From assembly GCA_016801885.1 (NCBI GenBank), contig CM028900.1, positions 14,898,972-14,962,971 on the forward strand: 64,000 nucleotides of DNA. Reading direction: 5' to 3'. Positions 13,204 to 25,749 of this stretch are shown in pieces (positions within the stretch are counted from its first letter, which is position 1; every line of letters begins with the position of its first letter). A program made the position numbers and the translations under genes. Source of the DNA: Toxotes chatareus (taxonomy: Eukaryota > Chordata > Actinopteri > Toxotidae). The notes beneath the pieces are model-generated. The model searched no databases, was not told the origin of the DNA, and worked only from the letters and a program-made list of their open reading frames with translations.

Positions 13204-13429
13204 CAGTTGTGCTCATAAGTTTACATACCCTGGTAATTTTCGTAAAAAAATGTGTACCATTCTTTAATGAAAACATGAGTGATCAGGCAAAACAAATTTA
13301 TTTTAAATGGGTTTCAAACTAAACTATGAGGCATCTAAAAAAAAAAAAAAAAAGCACAATCATTAAATAAAGCATAACAGTAGAGAAAATACTGAGATGA
13401 TCCCTGTTCAAAAGTTTGCATACCCTTAG
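13204..13429 (+). repeat. Tc1 left inverted-repeat arm (IR/DR)
   Basis: The outer transposase-binding-type repeat is at 13204-13233 (cagttgtgctcataag start). The inner, related repeat is at 13402-13429 (caaaagtttgcatacc core). Both share the phrase agttt-cata-ccc with their right-end partners. A run of 17 A (13337-13353) lies between them. Confidence 0.9.
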
Positions 13430-13432
13430 TTC

Positions 13433-14460
13433 TTAATACTGTGTATTGCCCCCTTTAGCATCAGTGACAGCTTGTAGTCTTTTGAGGCAGTTGTGGATGA
13501 GACACTTTATTTTCTCAGATGGTAAAGCTGCCCCTTCTTCTTTGCAGAAAAGCTTCCCAGGATCCTGTAAATTCTTGGGCTGTCTTGCCTGAACTGCATG
13601 TTTGAGATCTCCCCAAAGTGGCTCAATGATATAGAGTTCAGGAGACTCTGATGGCTGCTCCAGAACCTTCACTTTTTTCTGCTGTAGCCAAAGACAGGCC
13701 GACTTGGCCTTGTGTTTTGGATTATTGTCATGTTGGAAAGTCCAAGTGCGTCCCATGCGTAGCTTCTGGGCTGAGGAGTGCAAATTGTCCTCCAGTATTT
13801 TCTGATAACATGTTACATTCACCTTGTCATCAATTTTGACTGAATTCCCTGAGCTGCTGTAGCTCACACCCCCCCAAAAAAAAACATCAGAGATCCACCT
13901 CCATGTTTCACAGTAGGGATGATGTACTGTTCATCAGAGACACTGTTGACTCCTCTTCAAACAACGTTTGTGGTTGTGATCATAAAGTTCAATCTTAGTC
14001 TCATCACTCTGAATGATTTTGTCCCAGAAGCTTTGAAGCTTGTCCAGGTGCTGTGTATCATATTGTAAGCAGGCTGTTTTGTGGCACTGGCCTAGTAGTG
14101 GCTTTCTTCTGGCAACTCGACTGTGCAGCCCATTTTTCTTCAAAGGTCTCCTTACTGTGCATCTTGAAACAGCCACACCACTTTTCTGTAGAGAAGCCTG
14201 TATGTCAGCTGAAGTTATTTGTGGGTTTTTCTTTGCATCTGAACAATTTTCCTGGCAGTTGTGGCTGAAATTTTTGTTGGTCTACCTGACTGTAGCTTGG
14301 TATCAACAGAACCCTGTATTTTCCACTTCTTCATCAGAGTTTGAACTCTACTGATTGGTATTCTCAAATGTTTGGCTATCTTTTTATATCCTTTTCCTGC
14401 TTTACAAAGTTCAACTACCTTCTCTCGCAGGTGCTTTGACAGTTCTTTTGCTTTCCCCAT
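13433..14460 (-). pseudogene. Tc1-like transposase pseudogene
   Basis: The remnant covers about 342 codons, the normal size for a Tc1 transposase. The N-terminal part starts at 14460 (MGKAKELSKHLREKVVEL). It carries a paired-like helix-turn-helix (GYKKIAKHLRIPISRVQTL) and a GRPTK AT-hook-like motif. The catalytic triad is still visible: D in SDETKI (14003-14005), D in FQHDNNPKH (13727-13729) and E in IEPLWGDLK (13622-13624). The last two are spaced DD34E. The frame is broken at least three times: once in the A-rich stretch near 14226-14234, once near 13945-13975, and once at the T/G homopolymer near 13868-13880. It is therefore dead. Which Tc1 subfamily it belongs to needs a search. Confidence 0.93.
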
Positions 14461-14627
14461 GGCTCAGAATCCAGTAAAGTCAGTGCAGCACTAGATGAAA
14501 TGTGCAGGGCTCTGTCAGGAGCCCATAGACTCACTGACTTTTTATACACAGACACTAATTACATGCAAACAGTGATCCTTAAAAGCCATTTAAACCTGTT
14601 TGTGTCAGCTTATCAGGCCAAAACTTC

Positions 14628-14822
14628 AAGGGTATGTATACTTTTGATCAGGGCCGTTTAGGTGGTTCAGCTTGTCACTATGATTTAAAGAGAGCAAATA
14701 CATAATTGTGTGATAATAAATAACTTTGCCTGACCGCTAACCCTGAATGAAAGGAAGGTTTTTGCATGATCAAACATATTTTCTGAAAAATGCCAGGGTA
14801 TATAAACTTATGAGCACAACTG
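14628..14822 (-). repeat. Tc1 right inverted-repeat arm (IR/DR)
   Basis: The inner repeat is at 14628-14653 and the outer repeat at 14793-14822. Each is the inverted counterpart of a repeat in the left arm. The outer repeat differs from the left end at one position (t for c in the agttta-ata stretch). Confidence 0.9.
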
Positions 14823-14889
14823 TATATATATATATGCCCAGAGGAGTGTCAGGACTGAATCCTTAACCTCCAGTGCACATGCACTTGCG

Positions 14890-14907
14890 CACACACACAC
14901 ACACACA
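14890..14907. repeat. (CA)n microsatellite
   Basis: Nine CA units within a CA-rich surround. Confidence 0.9.
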
Positions 14908-15244
14908 GACACTCTCCTCTCAGAGGATCAGGCAAAGTAGCGAGTGAGTCAGCTTGACTTAGAGGTTCTCTGGGAGAGAGGTTTTTAGTAACAAGGCTTT
15001 ATCACTTTCATTCTGTTCTTTACAACAAAGCACTCAGGCAATTTGAGTTCTAATGCACCTTTGGAAAACAATTTCTTGGGCCTCACTTCTATCAGCCTGG
15101 TATGAAATTTAAAGAAGACAGCATCCAAAGGGCTATAGCTGGTTTGGAGCCTAAAGAGGCTATTTAATGGAGTCTAGATTTTAAAGAAGCTGTGTAGTTA
15201 CTCATTTGTGTTTTTAAATGTTCTTGCATATCCATTAGCAGCCA

Positions 15245-15366
15245 TTATATTATATTATATTATATTATATTATATTAAATTATATTATATTATATTATAT
15301 TATATTATTATATTATATTATATTATATTATATTATATTATATTATATTATATTATATTATATTTT
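15245..15366. repeat. (ATATT)n pentanucleotide microsatellite, about 120 bp
   Basis: About 24 units of a five-base repeat, with one substitution (taaat near 15277) and one phase slip near 15307. It forms an open frame of repeated Leu-Tyr-Tyr-Ile type residues, which is an artefact of the repeat and not a protein. Confidence 0.95.
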
Positions 15367-17275
15367 ATAGTAGCAGTTACATCTGTGGCTCATGTCCATT
15401 CTTGGATTTTAACCACTTCAATGCTCATCTATAGAAATAAAGTGTAAAGCAGGACACTGTGATTTTACCAAAACTGGAGAAATTATTCAAAGTCCTGTGC
15501 AACCATGATTATGTAGACAGCACAAAATAGCAGCAGCTTTGGTGTCCAGGTAAACACAGTACAGTACAGGATATGACCTCCATAACATCAGCAAGACCAA
15601 AGCAAGAAACTAGATGCATACAGAAATCCACAGAGAGACATTTTACCAGGAAAGAAGCCTAGCGTAGAGGTAGACAGAGACAGAGGGTGTTTGAATTATT
15701 TCATTTGATGTCTAAGTTCATTCTCTGTTCTTTCAAGAGAGTGAAGTCTCCATGTCATTTGAAGAAGCTCCACTCTGCTCGTTGCCGTAAAGGTCATTTT
15801 GTTTGTTTGTCGACAGAACTTCTCATCCTCGCTTTCAATCGCTGCTGGTTAACTAAACTTACAAAAGCACGGTAGCTGATATCATTGGCAAGGCTGGAAA
15901 ACAGGCTAACATACCCAATGGTTCATTGATGACAGCCGGGAACCCCGATGCAGAACTCTTTTTTTCTATTACTACAACACATCACTGTTTGTAATACTGT
16001 CTGTGTCACTTGTCCTTTGTTGCACATCATTTTGGATGCATTCAGTGAAGACAGTTTGTTTTGAGAAAGGCGAGATAATGACATGGCCCATGCACATGAT
16101 GATACATTCGCACACTGTAGTTCATATACACTTAGGTTCCATTTGATTATTCATCACCACCTAGAGCCATCAGGAGGTGCAACAAACTGTGAGACGCAAA
16201 GTTTGACAAAGAATGAAATACAACTTTTTTTTCTAACCTTTTCTGCTGCTTGATTTGTTTTTTTCTTAGAAAGGAAGAAAAAGCAAGCAAAAGGCTTTTT
16301 AGATGTTGCACTGTCTGTGTGGCATATCATCAACTGAAGAAAAAAAGCCAGGGTCTGAGCTTGCCTGTGACCAGCTCACCCATTAGCTCTCTGCAAATGA
16401 AAAATGTCCCTTCAATAAATTGACTCCTAAGGGTGTAAGAGCAGGAGGCATGAGGAGAGAGGAGGCCTTCTCTGTGGGCAGAGGGAGTGGGCAGCTGGGA
16501 TGATTTCAATGAACACCCAGAATGGGATCCATCTGGGGCATCCTGGGAGGCCAGAGTGGCTGGAGGAAGCAAATGGCCCTCAGGCCCCTGGCGATTAGCT
16601 GGAGCATTTCCCGGAAAGAAAGGCACGGAAGAGATGAGAGAGAGAGTCAGAGAGAAATCAGCTGGCTCAGGCTCAGGGATTACTTAGACTGCACTGAAAA
16701 AGAAACCTGGGGGAAGATTCATCTGTTTAAAGTTTCTTTAAGCTTCACTGCCTCTTTGTTTTATTAGGATCTTGATGTTGTTCTCTTTCCACTTGAGAGA
16801 GCAACAAGCAGGCAGTGCAGGACAGTGCTTTGAATAGTATTTGCCTTTTCTCAAGATAAATGTGGTTTTCTTCTCTCAAACTAAATTTCATAGTGCATAT
16901 TAATGCATCTGTTGCCAAGTAGTGACTGGTTTGAAAAATGTTACAGTTAGAGGCGCCCTGTGGACCAGTAGCAGCACTTTGGGGCAGTGATTTTTATGAG
17001 CCTATTCATGGTCTATTTGTATTGTGCATGCACGTGTGAGCATGTGGTTGACACTATACACATTCCTGCAGCTGGTCTCATGCTATTTTGCGATCTAAAG
17101 GTGGTGCTGAGGCACAAAGAAGTATAGCAAAGACAGTACTGACTGCCTTACTAATGGAACGAAAATACTTCATATGCATTGATGAAACTTGCAAACTTTG
17201 ATGATTTAAGAGTGATCAGTACTTGCAGAGTCATCAATAACTTACCCGCATACGTTAAATCTTGATGCACAAAAT

Positions 17276-17326
17276 AATATTTGGGAGGTTCACTGTAATA
17301 TCATTACACTGAACCTCCCAAATATT
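17276..17326. repeat. near-perfect 51-nt hairpin
   Basis: The arm aatatttgggaggttca (17276-17292) is the exact reverse complement of 17310-17326. Six further pairs continue inside after one C/C mismatch, leaving a loop of three bases (17300-17302); one more pair flanks the outside. The total stem is about 24 bp. It could be a cruciform, the collapsed remains of a foldback element, or a transcribed hairpin. The very short loop argues against a normal microRNA precursor. Confidence 0.9.
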
Positions 17327-17377
17327 AAATTATGGTTCAACTGTGTGAAAGGGTGTCAACAAGCCATTGTTTGCAAG

Positions 17378-17411
17378 GATGAGTATGAGTGGGATGAGTG
17401 GGATGAGTGGG
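17378..17411. repeat. short 9-bp tandem repeat
   Basis: Three near-perfect units of gggatgagt, with a shortened copy ahead of them. Confidence 0.85.
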
Positions 17412-17689
17412 TGTGTACGGTGAAAATCAGCCTCCTTTAAAAATGTCATCTCTAAATTTATTTTTAATCCTTCAGAGCCTTGTAAAGGCCCCCTGAAAAA
17501 CAAACAAAAAACATGCAGCACATAAAAACCCACTGTGAGAATGCTCTATTGTTACCTCCACAGCGATTCATGTGAGCAGTGAGGACGACAGGAGAACCTT
17601 TTATTGGAGAAAATGCATAGTGCACAGAAGTGATACCTACATTGTATAGAATATGGCACAGTACGGAGGTTAATTTGCAGATAATGTGT

Positions 17690-18080
17690 TGAGGGAGATG
17701 ATTTTCCCATGATGCTGAAGGCAGTTCATCAAATGCATCAGCAGTTGACAGGGAAAGAGCTGGGCTTGTGTCACTGCTGCATCTGGTGCAGAATAGTTTT
17801 GTCTGATTAAAAGAGATTCATCTAATAACCCAGGGTAGAGCGGAGTAGAGAGCTGCTGATGTGATGCGGCCTGCTGTCTCGCTCTCTCCCTCCAGCTCCT
17901 TTTCTATATTGGAAAGGCAATGGATCATTAGACATGGTGTGGGAAACCAGTGCTAGATTGTTGAATTGAATTTCATTAGATTTTCTTAAGCCTTAATTAG
18001 ATTGGGGTCTAAGAGACTAATGCCAATTTGAATAATAGAGAAATCATGACAGGAAATTACTTAGTGTTAATTTGATCAAA
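17690..18080. promoter_or_regulatory. CNE-like block with homeodomain-type cores
   Basis: The stretch is non-repetitive, lacks long open frames, and is dense in TAAT/ATTA cores in its second half (taattag, gactaatgcc, aattac). This texture is frequent in conserved enhancers near developmental genes. It is a texture-based guess; cross-species alignment would decide. Confidence 0.3.
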
Positions 18081-21000
18081 ATAAGATAGGAGGAAATATA
18101 TAAACTATTCATTATGGGGCCACAATGTTATAGGGATAGATTTTTTTTTTTAGTAGGCTACTGAAAGAAGGGCTGATGTAATATAGTAGCTGATAACTTC
18201 CACCACAAAGACCTTAACTAGCAAAGCATTCAGTGACAGAAGTTTTCACCAGACTTAAAGGACCTCGCCACAGGGAAAGGTAATGTACGTGTGATTGGAC
18301 TTGTTTGCAACCTGGTGATATTTTATTGCTTTCAATCTCAGTTTGAGACAACTGGCGGTGGAAAATCTATTTTACAATGCACAGTGTGCTGCCTTGCTTT
18401 GACAACACGCACTACATGTTAAAGGTTTTCTATGCACAGCTGCAGCAGTGGGGAGCAGAGCGAGGGAACGGGCACGGGCAATGAGGCGGCTTTTTAATGA
18501 CTGGGAGACTGAGACGAAATGACTGATGCTGCTTGGCTTGGACTCAGCTTGCAGGGGCAGGGGTCCATGTGGAATAAACTGCCCTCCTGGGAACCCACAT
18601 GCTATAAGAGACAGTATACAACCGACTGTTAGAAGAGGTTGTAGATATAACCCGCGGAAGAGCAGATTAGAAGTCACTCCGGGATGAATTTTCACATGAA
18701 TTTTCTCTAGAGGATGAACTACTGTTGAGACAGTGAGGATAAAACGCTTCTTTGCACCGAAAGAGCTGAACAGTGACAGAGTGCATATTAAACTAGATAA
18801 GCTCGCAGGTCTTTCTATGCAATATCCAAAGAGATACTATGCCAAGGCTTTTATGACCATACAGTTATAGACACACATTTATCAGAAAGCATAAATCTTA
18901 GTCAGCAAACACACATACATAACACGTGACTGCTGCGCTGATTTGCCTTATTTAAAGACAAAACTGAAGGTTGTCCTGAAAAAAGACCTTAATCTGTCAA
19001 GGACATTTTACAGTGAATTTATGTACAGCAATCAAATCAATCCAGTTGAGACCCGGGCACTGCATTGATAGCTGTTTGGCTTTACAGAGTGTATCACTGA
19101 TGCAACAAATTGCCCTCTGAGGTCAGCTCATCTCCTCGATCTTTGGTTCTGCTTGGAGTAACAGAATGTGTCAAAACATGATACCGGGCTATCGGGGAGC
19201 AATGCTTGTTCGGTCAGGCAGAAATAAAAATTCAAACACAACCAAAAACAGCAATCCCTCACACTGATTTGATATGAACCATGCCGGGTTTATCCTGTTA
19301 CTGCAGGATTTGTATCAGGGAATGTATTTCTATTCCGTTCCCTTGAACATCCAGTCTCAGAGGATGAAAGGCACTGTGGGGAAGGGAATTTCTGGTTTTA
19401 CAGTAGACAAAAATCACTTGTCCAACCTTTTGCCAGAAAGAACAATCACAAGTTTATGTTTTTTTCACCCCATCATTTACTGATGGAAGGGAAAAGAAAA
19501 AAAATCAGAAAAACTGAGTATATGCTTATAACTAGGCTGATTGCACAGCCTCAGAAATGACCAGAGAGTTGATTCAATAGATCCATGATGCAGTGGAAAT
19601 ATGTACTAAAACTTGTGGGGCCATTGTCTGTTCAGGTGTACATAACAAACTGGTAAGTTATGACAATACAGAGATAAAGTACAAGTCAAGACATATATAA
19701 ATATATATCTTAAACTGTAGCTGGTGGCAAAGCACTGACCATCTGGAGTATCAGTAAATGTCCTGGTGAGCAGGTCAACCTGAAGTCTGAAGTTCATTGG
19801 TGGCAAGTTCTGTGACATGATAACAAAATGAAAAGGTCCCATGCTGGTTGGTAGATTGGGTTGCTGACACACAGGTGGGAGGCAGCAAATTTCATCAACG
19901 TTCATCGTACCTTGAGTTTCAGTTCTCAAAAATGTTGTTTTGAGAGATTCTATCTTTTATAAATATGAAAGGATCATAGCAGAAAGACTAAGAGACTAAT
20001 CTCAGCTAACAGGGGCCTGAAAACAGTCTTAAGTTGACCATGAATCAACCATGTAAGGAAGTAAATATGATGTCCTTTTTTATTTAAATCACCCTCAAAG
20101 CTCTCTAAATGCCAGGAAGGTCATCCGTATTTTGCACAAATTCAAGAAACACACCATTTGTGTGTTTTCCATCTGACGAGAAGGCACAGCATGAGCATCT
20201 ATGTAAACAACGTGAATGGCATGTAGAACGAAAATAAATGCGTTTTTGGATATGTTTTTTGTGCATAAGAACAAAAAAGTAAAAATAAAGAAATAGTAAT
20301 ACTTTTTCAAATCAACAATGCCATTATAGGACCTTTGTATGAATAAGATGAGATGTTTTTCTTATTGCTTTACATTGTTCGACTGCACCAGAAATGCTAA
20401 AGTGCAAAAAATACCAAGGGCACTGAAAAGGATAGACAAATAAAAAAAGGCTCCTTCAAAACATTAAAATTGCACAGATTAGTGGAGGCACGTGCGGATT
20501 CATATTAACTTTGACCAACTCTTGGGAAATTTGCAAACCACGTCCTCGTTACCTGCCTTTCTTCCTGTTCTAACTACTTGTTGCCTATTTTCTGAATTGT
20601 GTGTCTGATGCTGCCTGCATCCTGTAAAGGTGCTTTCAGACAGTGAGCGATTGGCGCCACTTTTATGGTTTTCAATTTAATCACGATGGCTGTTGTGCCA
20701 CCAAGGTCAGCAGCAAGGAGAGGGGGGCCAGCTGCTGCTCTTGGAAACATGCGTGGCTCTTTGTCGCTGCAGATCATGATGGTTCAACTTTTTAAACATG
20801 CCACTGTGACTCACCCTGTGACCATGGCAACCACAGAAATCACAGAGGAGGGATACAACACAGGAGCTGATTTTATGATCCGTGAGTTCATTGAATTATA
20901 CTCTTCTGGACCAGCAGACATGTTAGTAAAGAGAGACGGTCTGTACATCAGCTTCAAATTTTGATTATCAGGTCTGGGATGACAAAGTCTTTGATAATAG

Positions 21001-23879
21001 TTTAAAAAAACTGCTAGGCTATATTAATTGTGTCGTTTTACTAACCATTGGCAATGGCAAACTACTCTGTTTAGCTGTGTAATGAGACTGTACTAGGGGG
21101 ATAGCGGCAGCTTCTTGTGATGCAGCTCCAGCAGACGTTTCCAGGCGGCATGTCCCGTTTCGTGTGCTCCTTTGTATGACCCTTTGTCATACATAAGACA
21201 CAGCTGAACACCTGCTTGTGCCATTTGTATTTCAAGAGGAAAAAATCCTGACCACATGCAGTGTGCTCAACATGCAATCTGTCAGCAAAGAGAGACAAAA
21301 GTTGCAAGTTGAAACTGATCAACACAGATCACATGCATGAGATACAGAGCTGACAAATACTTTTAATTGTCGAATTAATATGACCCACATTTCTTCATTC
21401 GTAGTCCTGTAATGGCAGCGCAACATTTACTTAGCTATTTTAAGAGAGGCCTATGCACTAGATAGCTGAGGAACACTTGAGTTGCACTACATCACCATTC
21501 GGTGCCATGTGTCTCACTCCTTGATAAGCTGGCCTACACACTCACCTGCAACCTCTCTATTCCTGCCAACACCGCTGCTAAATCACTGCCGTGCATTACT
21601 TTTGCATTATTCAGTGTTTATCACTGCTGTGTCCCTTGACGTTTCTTCATGAGATGGTGATAGAGGTATACTGGGTGAGGAACTGGATCTCATCCCAAAG
21701 GAAACTGATGTGTGAATCAGACAGATTTATAGCTGCTGAACGAGCCCCAGCCCCAATGATAAGTAGCTCATTAGCTAGCTAAATAAATAAATACATGATT
21801 CTTAGAAAAACAAACTATCATAAAAACCATCATATGACAGAAACATTGCAGTCTTTGCTGGCCTTGGTCGTGAAGAACCACCCTAATTCTTCTGAGAAAA
21901 GCAGATTATTTTTAGTTGCATTTGCTCCCATCACATTTACAAGCAATATTGTTTTATCGACTGGATAAGTCAATAAAATGTTAAACATTCATAAGAACTA
22001 AAGAAGTTCTTGCTTAAAGTTTTGACTTTTAGAAATGTTCCTGGTGGCCACTCTTGATTACCTTGGGTAAGAGAACCGTGCAGCATAAATGTAAGTACTT
22101 CTGTAGCACAAACGTTTTGCCTTTTTTTCATCAAGTCTATTGACAAACTCACCAGTTTGGTAAAATAACGTCATTTAAAATCTTAATGCCTATATTATGA
22201 TCCTGTCTAGTGTTGATTCTACAACATATTCCTTTTACAAATGCCAGTTACACTCAAGCAATATGTACTATGAACAGAAAGGGTTTTTTTTACCTCAAGT
22301 AATTGAACCATGTATCAGCCTTGAATACAATACAAAGTGTTTTCCATCATTTGAGTGTGAAAATTGATACCCACATACACAAAGCCTTTTTAACTGTGTG
22401 GGTGAGCGTAATGATAAGCAAGCAGGAGGGCTCTTTATTTTATTGCACCCCAGAGAAAAGAGAAGTATTAATTTCACACTCTGCCTCACAACTCCCCCAT
22501 AGAAGCGTATTTTATCTGTGTCATATATGGGAGGTGTCTCTGAGTCAGAATAGAAGACAATTACACCTTGGCCTGGTGGCGAATGGATGTGTATCGATAC
22601 AAAAGGTCACTAAGCAAAATCAGTCATAATGCTGAACTGTATTTTCAGTCAGTACATTTTTAGTGTGATGATTCACCCTCAGCCCCAAAGTATTTCCGTA
22701 TTTCACTCTAGCAAGAAGCAGTATTTTGCATAACTCAACAAAGACATTAAAGCCTGAAGTGCCATTGTTGGTCACAGATCACAACAAGCGTGTCCGCTTT
22801 GCTTTGCATCCCGTCTACATCACACCCTCCACGACAGCCTTCACTGATTCTAGTTGGAGCGTTGAGCTTGTTTATTTTCTGAGATTGTGATTGCGGTCAT
22901 CAGTCATTCAGTACCGTGACAGGTTTTTTTTTTCCAAGAGCTGTGGACTCTATTTTAATTATCAGTGCAGCAGGGGGCCCCTTTCTCTATGGCATTCTTT
23001 GGTTTTCTCCTTCATTTGAATTGTTTCCTTGTGCAGTGACAACCCATTGCCCTCCCAGCAGCAATAAATTGATTTTGTTACATGCTGTTGTGGGGGTTTA
23101 GGTCAATAGTAGGGGGAAAGAAAGGAGTGACAAACATAAATCACAATACACTCTATCTCTGTCCTCATCTCTTCTATTTCTTTCTCCAGCACTTGCTTAA
23201 ATTGTCCTGATGTCTGATTTTACATTGATCATTGTGCCGCTTCACTGTGACCAACCAGCTGTGCTTCCAAACACAGTGTATGTTGTGCTATTAAAATGAT
23301 TAGTGTATTAATAATAAGTAGAATATAAACATGTCATCTGCCTTGCGTTGCCCAGGTGCACTATGAATCTGCGGATTTTTCTTATTATCACTTTGATGCT
23401 AGTTGTACATGTCCCTGACCTAATACATACAGTTGTATGCAAACCAGTGTTCATTTTGGCAACTGGTTTTGGTTTAGTCTCAAGTGTACTGTGTATTAGT
23501 TGTAGTCAAATTTCAAAAACTACACAGCAAAGATTTTTGATTCTAGTTTTCATCATCAGTGACATGTCTCATTTTTGTCATACGTTTTTAACTTATGTCT
23601 TCAATGCATTTTTAGAACACAGCTGTCTCCATCTTCCTGTACAGTTACCACGGTTACAGGTGTCTCTTGCAGGGTGTCCATGTCACTCTGCTCTGCAGTA
23701 GTATGGACTAACTCACCTCAGTAAATCCAGTTAACATTTCCAAACTCTGTTTGTTTGAATAGAACTGCTCTCTTTAATCTAATCTGGTACAGTCGTTCCT
23801 GCTGCTTAGCATCACAGAAGCTACCTGTGCTGTTTACTGCAGAGCAGTGAGTCATTCAAACGCTGGAGTCACTCACTCG

Positions 23880-24260
23880 TTCACTGAAAGACATTTTCTG
23901 GGTTTAATTTGAGGGGAGATGCTGTATCGTCGGATAACATCAGTGCTGTGATCTTTGTTTAGCGAGCATTTAGAGGACAATTTAGATGGACCGTCGACAT
24001 TAATCCTGGAACCTTATCACTCGTCCTGATAGCAATACCAAAGATAGTGCGCCCGAAAGTAACGTTAATGTTACCTCCACATCCACAGGACGTGATAGTT
24101 ACATTATCTTACCTTTTTATAAATGTTGGTGTGCTTGCGTGTTTTCGTAGCTTGTCACGCTAGCTGTTTTGTTGCCACTCATTTCTAATTCTCAGTGAGC
24201 TGTAGATTATTTTCATCCATAAATCCGTTTCTTCCGAGAACAGGTAAAGTCAGATAACAT
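23880..24260. promoter_or_regulatory. CpG-rich patch, possible promoter or element edge
   Basis: I count about 17 CpG sites in 380 bp (gtcgac, gcgccc, aacgtt, ttcgtag and others), while neighbouring DNA has very few. On the minus strand an ATG near 24183 opens a short frame that stops just before a donor-like site (ggtaagata). On the plus strand a donor-like aacaggtaaagt lies at 24239-24250. It could be an untranslated first exon and promoter, or part of a young mobile element. No coding evidence supports a gene. Confidence 0.3.
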
Positions 24261-25749
24261 TACTGACAGATACATACAGTGTTTCTTGTTAATACTGGTG
24301 CAACAGGTCAAACAGCTAAATCATGTTCTGAACAGTTTTACCTATCAGGACTGTGTGATTCCACAGAGGAAATTAGGTTGTTGAATAAGATGTTAAATTT
24401 CAGTGCAGTTACTTTTTACTTCAACTTTAAAAAAAAAAAGAAGAAAGAAAAAAGTAATTGTCTTTGTTAAACACTCAGAACTTCATTGACTTTTCAGCAC
24501 TTGTAAGGCTGGCCAAGCATTGGCATTAGGAATTGTGAGTGTTTTGCTGAATGAAGACACTTGAAAACCCTTTAATTTACAGGCCACTGATTATGTAGTA
24601 AAGTGAAGAAACTGCCAAGAAATAACAGTATGGTAAATTAAAATCAACATAATGACAAGATGTAGTAGCAGAATTGCTGGGAATTACTGTAAAGTACTGG
24701 ATAATTACAGAGTAAAATTAAAGCACAATAAAGAGGTTTGGTTGGTAATTATATGGGAATTAAAACAAATAGTAACTGGTATAGCCCACAAACAGGTTCA
24801 GACAGGTGGGTTGTTTCTGTATAGGCGACCATAGAAACTGATACTTTGGTAGTTGGTAGTGTTTAGCATTTGTATCACTTATTGAATTGTAAAGACAGGC
24901 TCTTAGCAGGTAGTACCAAGTTGTGTGGTCTCATATTTTATCCATCATGTCAACATTGTTGTTGTCCAAAAATAAATGCAGCAGCTTAGTTTCCTCAACA
25001 TAGCCAAGTGCTTTCAGTGTAATAAACCTAATGTATTCCCATAGTCTTACCTTCTGTTGAGCCAAAAAGAGTCACTGCAATTAGTTGTTTCCCAAAACGA
25101 ATGGTAGATGTGGCAGCTGCTGAAAATGTTCCAGCACTTAACCCATAATTACATTTTCACTATTTGTAAAGCGTAGTGTGCGTTGTTTCTTTGAAACATA
25201 TGTGTAGTTTCCACATAAATAAGAACAAGGTAATAAGAACTTGCACTGTAATTACTTACCTGCTGCCTGTAAAATTTAGCCTGCTTGGTAACCTATTTGG
25301 ATGCAATATGCAAATATTTTTTTAAATACTAAGTGAAGACAAAGCAGGCACCATAAAATGTCACAGTCATTACTGTTCCACTGTCTGTAAAGTCCAACGT
25401 GAACCTTTATCTTAGGAGCATACATGTAATTTCCATATGAAGAAGGAAACAAAATTATTACAGCTGTTATTAATGTTTTAATAATTTCCTTGTTACATTC
25501 ACATGGTACATTCACACACAGGTGAATCAGAATGAACAGACTGTATCATGGCAATAGCACTTTGACACACAGCCTTTTAAATGTGTTAGTGAAATCAAAC
25601 AGAAAAGAAAACAAGCTTATCTCCGTGTTAAGCAGAACATGATTTACCGGCACTGCACAGAGAATAAAAACAGTGTAACATCAGCAACAAGCAATAAAAG
25701 AAATGGCTGTCCTCTGGTCAGGTTGTTTTCATTTGGTCCAACCAGTCAT
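24261..25749. repeat. block of diverged internal repeats
   Basis: The stretch 25197-25223 recurs at 25419-25445 with about 20 of 27 positions matching (catatgtgtag-tttcca and catacatgtaa-tttcca). Looser similarity extends to both sides. A related phrase (ttatatgggaatta, near 24751) appears to run in the opposite orientation. Variants of gtaattac/ataattac recur through the block. It may be a decayed satellite or a composite element. No gene is visible. Confidence 0.4.

Larger units (their letters stand above)
13202..14824 (-). mobile_element. full-length, inactive Tc1-like transposon
   Basis: The element body spans 13204-14822 (1,619 bp) and is flanked on both sides by TA, the target duplicated by Tc1/mariner transposases. 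The outer 30-bp ends match at 29 of 30 positions when one is reverse complemented. A second repeat pair lies about 200 bp inside each end, which gives the IR/DR arrangement known from many fish Tc1 elements. The single gene is on the minus strand and is broken by frameshifts. All DNA needed for mobilisation in trans appears to remain, but the element cannot make its own transposase. Confidence 0.95.
14823..17275. other. non-coding stretch with microsatellites
   Basis: Directly after the transposon are a short (TA)n at 14823-14834 and a (CA)n at 14890-14907. The pentanucleotide array at 15245-15366 is listed separately. About 16440-16690 is locally G+C-richer and open in two plus-strand frames, but the translation matches nothing I know and there is no splice evidence. 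No gene is called. Confidence 0.55.
17327..23879. other. non-coding stretch with one CNE-like block
   Basis: No gene is supported. A 9-bp tandem (three units ending in gatgagtgg) lies at 17378-17411. About 17690-18080 looks CNE-like and includes ttaagccttaattagattgg and further TAAT cores. At 20665-20964 there is a 99-codon plus-strand frame with unknown content and no splice or database-type hallmark. The rest is anonymous A+T-rich DNA. Confidence 0.55.

Noticed and set aside
15208..15447. 79-codon plus-strand frame rich in Leu, Tyr and Ile
   Set aside because: It is the translation of the ATATT pentanucleotide microsatellite.
16330..16687. overlapping open frames on both strands in a G+C-richer segment
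   Set aside because: Openness on both strands reflects composition. Neither protein has a recognisable domain, and exon borders are unclear.
20665..20964. 99-codon plus-strand frame in a G+C-richer patch
   Set aside because: The opposite strand is also open and the protein matches nothing known. I looked for terminal repeats of a DNA transposon (ggtgctttcagac near 20630) but could not find a convincing partner.
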